Source of the DNA: Allokutzneria sp. NRRL B-24872
GTDB taxonomy: Bacteria > Actinomycetota > Actinomycetes > Mycobacteriales > Pseudonocardiaceae
Direction: 5' to 3'
NCBI RefSeq assembly: GCF_002155965.1
Contig: NZ_MUMH01000099.1
Coordinates: 1-43,207, forward strand
Length of the DNA: 43,207 nucleotides
The notes beneath the pieces are model-generated. The model was given only the letters and a program-made list of their open reading frames with translations, searched no databases and was not told the origin of the DNA. The position numbers and the translations under genes were made by a program. Within the stretch, counting starts at the first letter, position 1; each line of letters begins with the position of its first letter. Shown here piece by piece: positions 1 to 7,344 of this stretch.

Positions 1-36
1 TCAGCACGTTCAACCACATGAATGAGTCATTCAGGG
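1..36. repeat. Edge of a 30-bp-period palindrome array (locus 1)
   Basis: Positions 18-34 hold a 17-bp imperfect palindrome (ATGAATGAGTCATTCAG). Positions 5-17 hold the 13-bp spacer CACGTTCAACCAC, the reverse complement of GTGGTTGAACGTG. Bases 1-4 (TCAG) fit the end of a preceding copy centred 30 bp to the left. The element ends in CAGGGCTT, the same boundary as the arrays at 8843-8950 and 35804-35910. The array is cut by the window edge. Confidence 0.8.
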
Positions 37-175
37 CTTGCGCCGTGGTGATCCACTATCAATACCGGGCGCTGCTCCGACCGCCGCACTCCGGGTGGCG
101 CAGCGGGCGTTGCGACGGACGGCCCGAGTTGGCCGATCTCGCCCAGGAGAGCGTTTTCGCAGGTACCGTCCGCAT

Positions 176-2707
176 GTGCGCCTCCCTTGGACCCGTGCGC
201 CCCGCGCCGCGCTCGCGAGCGCCTCCACCGTGCTGGTGGCCGCGCTCGCCGGACTCGTGCTCTCGTTCGTGGTGACGGCGGCGATCAGCCACACCGTCGC
301 GAGCGGCTCGGCGGCGGTCGCCTACCAGACCGGTCGGGGCTGCCCGATGATCGTCACGCCCACCGTCGACGGTGCCCGACTGCGCCCGGCCGAGGTCGAG
401 CAGGCGGTGCGGACGAGCACGGAAGCCGCTGCGCGCAACGGTTTCGACGGTGCCCTCGCGGGTCGCTACGCGGCGGTGGCGCGGACGGACTTCAACGGCA
501 GGACGCCGTGGCTGCGCCTCGGCCACCGCGAGGGCGCCGCCGACCACGTCAAGGTCATCGCCGGGGGCGAGCGCTCCGGGCTGTGGCTGCCGAGGAGCGT
601 CGCGGAGGCGGGCGCGGTGAAGCTCGGCGACCGGGGGCGCGGCGGTCTGCTGCCCCCGGTGACGGCGATCTTCGAGGACATCGCGGCGCCGAGCGGGGAC
701 TGGTGGTGCAGCGAGGAGCGCTACGTCGTCGCCAATCCGCTCGCGGGCGAGGGCACGACGGCCCCGCTGGGCTTGCTGCCCGACCGCGCCGAGTTCGACC
801 AGCTCATGGCGAAGCTCTCCACCAGCTACACGCTCACGCTGCGCTTCCCGCACCAGCTCCCGGCGACGCTGACCGAGGCGCACGAGCTGTCCGCGCGCTC
901 GACCGCGCTGCTGAACGACTTGTCCGCGCTGGGCGGCAGGTTCACCAAGACCGACCTGCTGCGCCGGGGCATCGAGCTGGCGGAGCAGGCGAGGACCAGC
1001 GTGCTGCTCGCGGTGCTCCCGCTGACGGCCGTCACCGTGCTGGTGGGCATGGTCGCGGTCGGCGCGGTCGCGCTCCAGTGGTGCCAGCGCCGCCGCGCCG
1101 AGGTCCGCCTGCTGTGGGTGCGCGGCGTCTCCCCCGCTGCCTTGGGCGGCAAGGCCGTGCTGGAACTGGTCGTGCCGTTCGTGCTCGGCGGCGCGGCCGG
1201 GGTCGGCGTCGGCAGGCTCGCGCTGCCGCTGTTCGCACCGAGCACCGCGTTGGAGCCCGGCACGTTCGGCCTCGTCGCCGCCGTCGTCGCGGCGGTGCTC
1301 GCGGTCGCGCTGCTCGTGGTCGGCGCCACCGCGGCCGTGCACGTGCGCCACACCTACCAGTCCAAGCCGCGAGAACGCCGCGTGCTGCGCTGGATTCCTT
1401 GGGAGCTGGGCACTTCCGCGCTCGCCGTGTGGTCGTGGACGCGGCTGCTCGACGGCGCGCTGACCGTGCAGCGGGGGGAGGTGCTGCCGCGCATCGACCC
1501 GATCGCGCTGGCCTTCCCGCTGCTCGTGGTGCTGACGGCGGCCGGGCTGATCTCGCGGGTGCTCGGCGTGTCCCTCGGCGCTTCGCACCGGCTCGACGTC
1601 TGGTCCTGGCCAGCGGTGCAGCTCGCGGTGCGGCGACTGGCGATCTCCAGGACGACCGCGACCGGCGTGCTGACCGTCGCCGCGCTGGCGGTCGGCACGG
1701 TCGCGGTCGGCTACGGCGTCGCGAGCGCGCAGCAGAACGCCCTCGACGACAAGTCCGGCATGATCGTCGGCGCGAACACCGCCGTGCAGCTGCCGGTCGG
1801 GGTCGCCGAGGGCAAGATCAAGCTCCCTGCCGAGCTGAGCGCCACGACCACGCTCGTCGGTGACGCGCCCGGCCTGGTCAACGGCGAGCAGGTGAAAATC
1901 CTCGTGGTCGACCGCGCGAGCTTCGACCGCGTCGCGTGGTCGTTGTCGTCGGTCGACGCCAGCGAAGCGCTCGCCGAGCTCGGGCCGCGCGACGCCTCCG
2001 GCACAGCACCCGCGCTCCGCGTCGGCAAGTCACCCGACGGCCAGTTGGAGCCGGTGAACGGCGTGAAACTGCGCACCGTCGCATCCGTGCCGCAGTTCCC
2101 CGGCTTCGGCGTCGACCGGGGCTACGTGATCGCGCGCGAGGCCCTGCCGAACGCCTACGACGCGGCGGCGTGGCGGTTGTGGAGCACGTCCACCGACATC
2201 AACCAGCTCACCGCGCAGCTCACGGCGGGCGGGGTCCGCTACTTCAACCCGCAGAGCCGCACCAAGGTGATCGACGCGCTGCCGTTCTACGTCGTCAGCT
2301 GGACGTTCTCCTTCATCACCGCGCTCGGAGCGGTCCTCGCCGTGCTGGCGGCCTGCTCGCTGCTGCTCTCCGTCGAGGTGCGGCGGCGGCAGAACGCCTT
2401 GTTCAGCGCGCTGGCGACGCGCATGGGGCTGCGCCGGAGAACCCTGGTGTCCAGCCATCTCGTGGAGCTGGGCGTGATCGCGGCGCTGGCCACGGTGGTG
2501 GGAACGGCGACCGGTGTGGTCAGCGCGGCCCTGTCGGCGGCGCGGCTGGACCCCGCTCCCCGGCTGGCGCCCTTCCCCGCCGTCCCGAACCCGGCCTCGT
2601 TCGTGCTGCTGACCACGCTCGCCGCCGCGGTGGTCGTGGTGCTCGCGGGCGCGGTCGCGGTGCGGGCGGCCCGAACCGCACGAGCCGGGGAGCTGCTGCG
2701 TGGCTGA
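176..2707 (+). CDS. FtsX-like ABC transporter permease
   Basis: Integral membrane permease of a MacB/FtsX-type ABC exporter, about 843 residues from the GTG at 176. There is one membrane segment near the N-terminus, a large extracytoplasmic domain with several cysteines, a core block of membrane segments around residues 280-530, a second extracytoplasmic domain, and three C-terminal segments typical of FtsX permeases. The stop overlaps the first ATPase gene by 8 bp, so the two are translationally coupled. The frame is open back to a TTG at 38, but 38-88 reads with non-actinobacterial codons (CTA, ATA) and follows directly on the repeat array. I therefore prefer GTG 176 (AGG at 161-163) and am unsure of the exact start; GTG 95 is possible. 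The substrate is unknown. Confidence 0.85.
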   Translation: MRLPWTRAPRAALASASTVLVAALAGLVLSFVVTAAISHTVASGSAAVAYQTGRGCPMIVTPTVDGARLRPAEVEQAVRTSTEAAARNGFDGALAGRYAAVARTDFNGRTPWLRLGHREGAADHVKVIAGGERSGLWLPRSVAEAGAVKLGDRGRGGLLPPVTAIFEDIAAPSGDWWCSEERYVVANPLAGEGTTAPLGLLPDRAEFDQLMAKLSTSYTLTLRFPHQLPATLTEAHELSARSTALLNDLSALGGRFTKTDLLRRGIELAEQARTSVLLAVLPLTAVTVLVGMVAVGAVALQWCQRRRAEVRLLWVRGVSPAALGGKAVLELVVPFVLGGAAGVGVGRLALPLFAPSTALEPGTFGLVAAVVAAVLAVALLVVGATAAVHVRHTYQSKPRERRVLRWIPWELGTSALAVWSWTRLLDGALTVQRGEVLPRIDPIALAFPLLVVLTAAGLISRVLGVSLGASHRLDVWSWPAVQLAVRRLAISRTTATGVLTVAALAVGTVAVGYGVASAQQNALDDKSGMIVGANTAVQLPVGVAEGKIKLPAELSATTTLVGDAPGLVNGEQVKILVVDRASFDRVAWSLSSVDASEALAELGPRDASGTAPALRVGKSPDGQLEPVNGVKLRTVASVPQFPGFGVDRGYVIAREALPNAYDAAAWRLWSTSTDINQLTAQLTAGGVRYFNPQSRTKVIDALPFYVVSWTFSFITALGAVLAVLAACSLLLSVEVRRRQNALFSALATRMGLRRRTLVSSHLVELGVIAALATVVGTATGVVSAALSAARLDPAPRLAPFPAVPNPASFVLLTTLAAAVVVVLAGAVAVRAARTARAGELLRG

Positions 2708-3365
2708 GACAGTTCTGGAACTGAGCGGCGTCCGGGTCGACTACCCGACACCGTCCGGCCCGGTGACCGCCGTGGCCGACGTCGACCTGGCGGTGCCCAA
2801 GCGCGGGCTGACCGTGCTCGCCGGGCCGTCCGGCTCCGGCAAGTCCACGTTGCTGCGGCTGCTCGGCATGGTGGAACAGCCGACCGAGGGCACGGTGTCC
2901 TTCGGCGGTGAGCCGGTGACCGGTCTCGCCCACCGCAGACTGCGCCAGCTGCGCCGCGACCGGGTGGTGATGATCTTCCAGAACCCGCCGGACAACCTGT
3001 TCGACTACCTGACGGTCGGCGAGAACCTGCGTGCGGCCGCCCAGCTGGCCGGACGTTCCTCGGCGCCGCCGGACCTGTTGGAGCGCCTGGGGTTGCCGGG
3101 CACCGAGGACTGGCGGATCAGCGCGCTCTCCGGCGGCCAGCAGCAGCGGCTGGCGTTCGCGTGCGCGCTGGCGACCGGTGCCGAGGTGGTGCTCGCCGAC
3201 GAGCCGACCTCGCAGCTGGACGCGCGCTCGGCGACGCTGGTGCTGGAAACCCTCGCCGAGCTGGCAACCTGGGATGTGACCGTGGTGGCCGCTTCGCACG
3301 ACGACCGCCTGATCGAGCTCGGCGAGCCGGTGGTGCGCCTGCGCGACGGAAGGGTCCAACGATGA
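2700..3365 (+). CDS. ABC transporter ATP-binding protein
   Basis: Cytoplasmic ATPase of 221 residues partnering the FtsX-like permease just upstream. All motifs are intact: Walker [11 protein letters not shown]-loop FQNP, signature LSGGQQQR, Walker B VVLADEPT followed by the D-loop, and the switch His in ASHD. The GTG start at 2700 overlaps the permease stop, and its own TGA overlaps the next ATG (ATGA at 3362), so three genes form one tightly coupled operon. Family knowledge: LolD/MacB-type ATPases drive mechanotransmission through FtsX-like permeases rather than classical pore transport. The cargo cannot be predicted. Confidence 0.92.
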   Translation: MAETVLELSGVRVDYPTPSGPVTAVADVDLAVPKRGLTVLAGPSGSGKSTLLRLLGMVEQPTEGTVSFGGEPVTGLAHRRLRQLRRDRVVMIFQNPPDNLFDYLTVGENLRAAAQLAGRSSAPPDLLERLGLPGTEDWRISALSGGQQQRLAFACALATGAEVVLADEPTSQLDARSATLVLETLAELATWDVTVVAASHDDRLIELGEPVVRLRDGRVQR

Positions 3366-3994
3366 GCGCGGTTCTCAGAGCGCACGCCGTTCGCCGGTCC
3401 TTCGGCGAGGTCGAGGTGCTGACCGGCGTGGACTTGGAGGTCCGCTCCGGTGAGTTCGTGACGCTGGCCGGCCCGTCCGGCTCCGGCAAGAGCGCGTTGT
3501 TCGCGGTGCTGAGCGGCTTCGACAGCGCGGACTCCGGCGAGGTGCTGCTGCTCGGCGAGCGGATGTCCACGCACCCCGCGTGGCAGGACTGCGCGGTGCT
3601 GCCGCAGGTGATGGGCCTCGCCGACGAGCTGACCGTCGCGGAGAACGTGGCGCTGCCGCTGCGCCTTCGCGGCGAGGAGCCGACCGCGCGCGTCCAGGAA
3701 CTGCTCGACGAGCTCGGGATCGGCGCGCTGGGCGATCGCTACCCGACCGAGCTGTCCTTCGGGCAGCGGCAGCGCGCCGCGCTCGCCCGGGCCCTCGCGC
3801 CGCGCCCGCGCCTGCTGCTGGCCGACGAGCCGACCGCTCACCTCGACCACGCGACCGTGCCCGTGGTGCTCGGCCTGCTCAAGCGCGCGGCCGACGAGGG
3901 CACCGCGGTGCTGGTGGCCACCCACGACGACGAGGTCCACGAGGCGGCGCACCGGCGGCTCCGCCTGGTCGAGGGCCGCGTCCGCGCCGCGTGA
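3362..3994 (+). CDS. ABC transporter ATP-binding protein, second subunit
   Basis: ATPase of 210 residues starting at ATG 3362 inside the stop of the preceding ATPase. Walker A reads GPSGSGKSA (Ala where Thr/Ser is usual) and the signature reads LSFGQRQR (Phe for the first Gly). Walker B LLLADEPT and switch His (ATHDD) are normal. With an intact ATPase encoded next door, this looks like an asymmetric heterodimer in which one composite site is weakened, as known for other heterodimeric ABC proteins. That reading is inference. It is the last gene of the operon. Confidence 0.9.
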   Translation: MSAVLRAHAVRRSFGEVEVLTGVDLEVRSGEFVTLAGPSGSGKSALFAVLSGFDSADSGEVLLLGERMSTHPAWQDCAVLPQVMGLADELTVAENVALPLRLRGEEPTARVQELLDELGIGALGDRYPTELSFGQRQRAALARALAPRPRLLLADEPTAHLDHATVPVVLGLLKRAADEGTAVLVATHDDEVHEAAHRRLRLVEGRVRAA

Positions 3995-4090
3995 GCGGAC
4001 ACCGCGGACACCGCGGGCGAACCGACCCGGAACGCCACCCCGGACGGCACCGACACCGGTACCGCCGGGCACCGGGACCCACCCCAACCT

Positions 4091-4103
4091 GTCCACAGTG
4101 GAC
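4091..4103. repeat. Dispersed palindrome GTCCACAGTGGAC (representative copy)
   Basis: A perfect 13-bp palindrome with a one-base centre. Other copies are 16248-16260 (inside the Eis-type gene), 20207-20219 (inside helY), and single-mismatch forms at 36469-36481, 36527-36539, 40786-40798 and 40948-40960. Copies occur in both coding and intergenic DNA and on both strands. Confidence 0.7.
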
Positions 4104-4125
4104 GGTCTGGCCGCACCGGCCGTCC
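4091..4125 (+). terminator. Possible terminator hairpin, overlapping a dispersed palindrome
   Basis: GGACGG (4100-4105) pairs with CCGTCC (4120-4125) around a G/C-rich loop about 100 bp after the ABC operon. The left arm overlaps the perfect palindrome GTCCACAGTGGAC (4091-4103), one of several copies in the window. There is no T-tract, so the termination role is weakly supported. Confidence 0.35.
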
Positions 4126-4354
4126 CCACTGCGAGGGACTTCCCGACGATCACAGCCAGTGATCACCCCGCGAATACCCGACGAACAATGCCGCTTCTCC
4201 GGAAACCTTTCCTCGCGGGCGCGGTCGAACAGCTTCGCGACCGTTCACCGAATAGGGCGACGCACGCCTCCGCGACCGCTCGTTCCCTTTCGCCAACCAA
4301 CGTGAACCGCGCTCACGCTCGCGCTTCGACCGGGGCCGGTTCCGCACTGTGACC

Positions 4355-4521
4355 GGGATAACGCCCTTATCCGAAAGGTGGCCGGAGGCCGCGAAAAGGA
4401 ATCGAAACGTTTCCCGGCGCGATTGCCCGGAACGGGGGACACACACGGCGTGGCGACGCCGTCACGGCCCGCCAACGCGCATTCGTGACGAAGATCGCAT
4501 CGACATCAAGGACATGCGATC
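4355..4521. promoter_or_regulatory. Three dyad symmetries upstream of the small gene at 4577
   Basis: The gap 3995-4576 (582 bp) has no convincing gene. Its right half holds three clean dyads. GGATAA (4356-4361) and TTATCC (4367-4372) are separated by 5 bp. GAAACGTTTC is a perfect palindrome at 4404-4413. GATCGCAT (4493-4500) and ATGCGATC (4514-4521) are separated by 13 bp. The last ends 55 bp before the start codon, where an operator or a leader-RNA stem could sit. No regulator is assigned. Confidence 0.5.
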
Positions 4522-4576
4522 GCCGGAACTCTGCGTTAGCCTTCCCAGGTTCCGGTTAGACCAATAGGGGGACCCC

Positions 4577-4729
4577 ATGGATCAGGCAGCAGCCACACCG
4601 ATCTACGACGAGCTGGTCGACGAGATCTTCAAGGGCATCACCGAGACCGTCAGCACCGAGACCGCCGAGGCCACCGCCGCCGAGGACGAGGTCGAGTCCT
4701 CCGGGCACCGCCACCGCGAAGCGTCCTGA
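4577..4729 (+). CDS. Small acidic protein, 50 residues, unknown function
   Basis: ATG at 4577 is preceded by a strong ribosome binding site, AGGGGGA (4566-4572), and reads 50 codons with G or C at almost every third position to a TGA at 4727-4729. The product begins MDQAAATPIYDELVDEIFKG, continues with a Thr/Glu/Ala-rich acidic stretch, and ends SSGHRHREAS. There is no signal peptide, membrane segment or cysteine. I do not recognise the family. An N-terminal amphipathic helix (PIYDELVDEIF) and an acidic tail are all that can be seen. It could be a regulatory peptide or a ribosomally made precursor, but no modification enzyme is adjacent. The strong RBS, codon bias and dyads upstream make it likely real. 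Confidence 0.6.
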   Translation: MDQAAATPIYDELVDEIFKGITETVSTETAEATAAEDEVESSGHRHREAS

Positions 4730-4781
4730 CGCCTGCCTGAGAAGCACTCGAAACGCCCAGTCTCCGCGCCGCGCGCCTCGA

Positions 4782-4794
4782 TAGAATCGACGTG
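4782..4794 (+). promoter_or_regulatory. Predicted leaderless promoter of the SGNH hydrolase gene
   Basis: A TAGAAT -10 box (4782-4787) lies 7 bp before the ATG at 4795, placing the transcript start at the start codon. There is no Shine-Dalgarno sequence. The -35 is weak. Confidence 0.5.
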
Positions 4795-5883
4795 ATGCGC
4801 GCCCGAGACCGCTTCCGCCCGCTGCGGCTGGTCCTGTTCACGCTCGCGGTGCCGATCATCGGGGTGAGCGTGCTGCTGGCCGACGGCCGCGCCCCCACCG
4901 CCCCCGGTCCGCCCGCCGAGGCCCCGCACGCCGTGGTGGCACTCGGCGACAGCTCGATGTCCGGCGAGGGCGTCGGCGACTACGAGCCGGGCACCAACGG
5001 CGAGAACGGCAACTGGTGCCACCGCTCCAACCGGGCGCTGGTCCACCACACCGCCATGACCAGGGCGATCACCACCATCAACCTCGCCTGCTCCGGTGCC
5101 GTGGCGCGCGACGTCGGCCTGACCGACGCCACCCACCACACCGAGCGCTCCCAGGCGCGGCGCCTCGCCGAGCTGGCCCGCCGGTACCGGGTCACCACCG
5201 TGGTCGTGCAGATGGGCGCCAACGACGACCCCGGCTTCGCCCGCACCGTGACCGACTGCGCCGGGGCGTGGCTGCTCGGGCGCGTCACCGGGTGCGCGGC
5301 GAACCTCACCGAGGAGTGGCCCAGGCGGGTCGAGCGCATGGTGCCCAAGGTCAGCGCCGCGCTCGCCGACATCCGCACCGTGATGCGCGAGGCCGGTTAC
5401 CGGGACTCCGCGTACTCGCTGGTCGTGCAGTCCTACGCCGCGCCGGTCGGCCCCGACGTGCAGACGAGCCTGCAGAGCCTCGCGGGCTGCCCGTTCCGCC
5501 TCGAAGACCTGACGTGGGTGCGCACCAAGGCCGTCCACCAGCTCTCCGACGGCCTGCGCCGCGCCGCCGACACCGCGGGCGCCCGCTTCCTCGACCTCGC
5601 CGGGGCGGGCACCGGCCACGAGGCGTGCACGTCGGCGGTGGAGGACCGCTCGGAGTGGTTCACCCGGTTGACGGTGAACTGGGGGGATCTGCGGCACGAC
5701 GACCGCGCGCGGCACGCGATGCAGGAGTCCTTCCACCCCAACGGCAGCGGCCACGAGCAGATCGGCCGGTGTCTGGGCCGCTTCCTGAGGACGCCCGAGC
5801 GCTTCGGCGCGTGCGTGCCCACCGCCGCAGGGGACCTCGACCTCCTCACCGGCGCGGCCGCGCTCAAACCCCCCTCCCGCTGA
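4795..5883 (+). CDS. Secreted SGNH/GDSL hydrolase
   Basis: Predicted exported lipase/esterase of about 362 residues. An N-terminal basic stretch and one hydrophobic segment (about residues 10-29) form a signal peptide or anchor, followed by a Pro/Ala linker. The SGNH blocks are present in order: GDSSMSGEG (nucleophile Ser53), NLACSGA (oxyanion Gly), MGAND (oxyanion Asn), and SFHPNGSGH near the C-terminus (catalytic His). Several paired cysteines fit an extracytoplasmic enzyme. The layout matches actinobacterial secreted SGNH lipases. The start is ATG 4795 rather than GTG 4792 because a TAGAAT -10 box lies 7 bp before the ATG. The natural ester substrate is unknown. Confidence 0.88.
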   Translation: MRARDRFRPLRLVLFTLAVPIIGVSVLLADGRAPTAPGPPAEAPHAVVALGDSSMSGEGVGDYEPGTNGENGNWCHRSNRALVHHTAMTRAITTINLACSGAVARDVGLTDATHHTERSQARRLAELARRYRVTTVVVQMGANDDPGFARTVTDCAGAWLLGRVTGCAANLTEEWPRRVERMVPKVSAALADIRTVMREAGYRDSAYSLVVQSYAAPVGPDVQTSLQSLAGCPFRLEDLTWVRTKAVHQLSDGLRRAADTAGARFLDLAGAGTGHEACTSAVEDRSEWFTRLTVNWGDLRHDDRARHAMQESFHPNGSGHEQIGRCLGRFLRTPERFGACVPTAAGDLDLLTGAAALKPPSR

Positions 5884-5889
5884 TCCCCG

Positions 5890-5927
5890 CCCCGTGCGTT
5901 TGCCTCACTGACGCCTCGCGCACGGGG
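5890..5927 (+). terminator. Terminator-like hairpin after the SGNH gene
   Basis: CCCCGTGCG (5890-5898) and CGCACGGGG (5919-5927) form a perfect 9-bp stem with a 20-nt loop, beginning 7 bp after the stop codon. There is no T-run, as is common for actinobacterial terminators. Confidence 0.55.
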
Positions 5928-5963
5928 TTCTGGCGCACCGCGGCCACGACTACGGTCATGATC

Positions 5964-6890
5964 ATGGAGCCGTTGGTCAGCGTTGTGGTGCCGACGAAGG
6001 ACCGCCCGGCGTGCCTGGCCGCGGCGCTGGAAAGCGTTGCGGCGCAGACGCTCTGCGATCCGGGCTCGGCGCACCGGGTCGAGGTCGTGGTGGTCAACGA
6101 CGGCGGGGCGAGCGTCGAGGACGTCGTGGCCGACGCCGGGCTCGACGACGTCAGGCTGATCGAGTCGCCGACCTCGCACGGCCACGCCAGCGCGCGCAAC
6201 ACCGGCATCGAGGCCGCCACGGGCCGCTACCTGGCGTTCCTGGACGACGACGACCTCCACCTGCCGGAGCACCTGGAGTCCGCCGTCGCCGCGCTGAGCG
6301 GGGCCGGCGCCGACCTGGTCCACGCGCACTGCCTCACCAGCGAGCGCCGCCTCGAACCGGGCGAGGAACCCTTGCACGCCAAGGCTTTCTTCGACATGGA
6401 GTTCGACCCCGGCCTGCTGCTCGTCGGCAACTACATCCCGACGTCGACGATCGTGTGCCGCAACGACCTCGCGGCGCGCTTCGACCCGTCCATCCCGGTG
6501 CTCGTGGACTGGGAACTGTTGCTGCGCTTGGTGCACGGCCACGGTTGGCGGGCCTCGACGACCGGACGGCCCACCGTGGTCTACCACCGCGTCGCCGATC
6601 AGCGCAGCGACACCGTCGACGCCACGCGGATCGTCGACGGGTTCGACCGCTACCGCCACGGCTACCAGGCCCTCATCGAGCGGTGGCCGGTGCTCGACGA
6701 CTCGCCGATCGCGGTACTGCGCAAGCACATGACGGACTTCAGCGACGTGTGCCACGAGCGCTTGGTGCGCGGTGACGGCCTGCCGCACCTGCTGTACGAG
6801 CGGGCCTTCCAGGTGCTGAGCGCCGCCCACGCGGGCCGGGTCGAGCTCGCCGAGGTCCCCGCGCTGCTCCACGGGACCCTCGCGAGCTGA
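5964..6890 (+). CDS. Family 2 glycosyltransferase
   Basis: GT-A fold glycosyltransferase of 308 residues. The N-terminal nucleotide-binding strand is SVVVPTKDRP. The acidic metal/nucleotide-sugar motif is FLDDDDLHLPEHL near residue 95, preceded by SARNTGIEAATGRYLAF, a signature of GT2 enzymes. A downstream WELLLRL segment resembles the acceptor region. There is no membrane segment, so it acts in the cytoplasm. The start is uncertain between ATG 5958 and ATG 5964. A TACGGT -10 box at 5951-5956 places the transcript start at 5964, favouring a leaderless start there. It ends 1 bp before the convergent AsnC gene. No other sugar genes are adjacent, so donor and acceptor are unknown. Confidence 0.85.
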   Translation: MEPLVSVVVPTKDRPACLAAALESVAAQTLCDPGSAHRVEVVVVNDGGASVEDVVADAGLDDVRLIESPTSHGHASARNTGIEAATGRYLAFLDDDDLHLPEHLESAVAALSGAGADLVHAHCLTSERRLEPGEEPLHAKAFFDMEFDPGLLLVGNYIPTSTIVCRNDLAARFDPSIPVLVDWELLLRLVHGHGWRASTTGRPTVVYHRVADQRSDTVDATRIVDGFDRYRHGYQALIERWPVLDDSPIAVLRKHMTDFSDVCHERLVRGDGLPHLLYERAFQVLSAAHAGRVELAEVPALLHGTLAS

Positions 6891-6891
6891 G

Positions 6892-7344
6892 CTACACCGC
6901 TGGCGGGCGCGCCTCGTACGGGGTGGAGAGCACGACGGTGGTCTTGGTGGAGACGTTGGCCGACTCGCGGATGCGGCGCAGCAGGTCCTCCAGCGCCGTG
7001 GCGCGGGCGACGCGCACGAGCAGGATGTAGGAGTAGTCCCCAGCGACGGAGTAGCACGCCTCGATCTCGCGGAGGTGCTCCAGCCGCTGCGGGTAGTCAT
7101 CCGGCGCCGAGGGGTCGATCGGCGTGACGGAGATGAAGGCCGTCAGCGGCAGCCCGACCTGCTCGTAGTCCAGCTGGCCCTGGTAGCCGCGCAGCACCCC
7201 GCGCTGCTCCAGCCGCCGCACGCGCTGGTGCACGGCGGAGACGCTCAGGCCCACGCGCTCGGCGAGGTCGGTGAAGCTGCACCGCCCGTCCTCGCTGAGC
7301 TCGCGCAGGATCGCCCGGTCGATGGCCTCCAACGAGCTGTTCAC
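6892..7344 (-). CDS. Lrp/AsnC-family transcriptional regulator
   Basis: A 150-residue protein with an N-terminal AsnC-type helix-turn-helix (DRAILRELSEDGRCSFTDLA, then VGLSVSAVHQRVRRLEQRG) and a C-terminal AsnC/RAM ligand-binding domain (about residues 68-145), the usual two-domain layout and length. Its GTG start at 7344 overlaps the stop of the M24 peptidase by 4 bp (GTGA), so the two are co-translated. Family knowledge: such regulators sense amino acids. Co-expression with a peptidase that releases amino acids suggests feedback control, which is inference. Paired palindromes at 8488-8530 are candidate binding sites for this protein or for the small HTH protein. Confidence 0.92.
   Translation of the reverse strand: MNSSLEAIDRAILRELSEDGRCSFTDLAERVGLSVSAVHQRVRRLEQRGVLRGYQGQLDYEQVGLPLTAFISVTPIDPSAPDDYPQRLEHLREIEACYSVAGDYSYILLVRVARATALEDLLRRIRESANVSTKTTVVLSTPYEARPPAV

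Noticed and set aside
38-175. TTG start at 38 for the ABC permease, giving a longer protein
   Set aside because: The first codons include CTA and ATA, third-position G/C is low, and the TTG sits at the boundary of the repeat array. GTG 176 fits codon bias better, although the exact start is not settled.
59-1588. Long minus-strand reading frame opposite the permease
   Set aside because: It is the antisense shadow expected in high-GC DNA. The product is His/Gln/Arg-rich with no domain, while the plus strand encodes a clear permease.
4349-4567. Plus-strand reading frame of 72 codons in the 3995-4576 gap
   Set aside because: Codon usage is poor, there is no ribosome site, and it runs through the dyads. 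The downstream 50-codon gene is much better supported.
5016-5963. Extension of the glycosyltransferase frame upstream through the SGNH gene
   Set aside because: It would overlap almost all of a well-supported gene in another frame. The GT2 domain starts right after ATG 5964.
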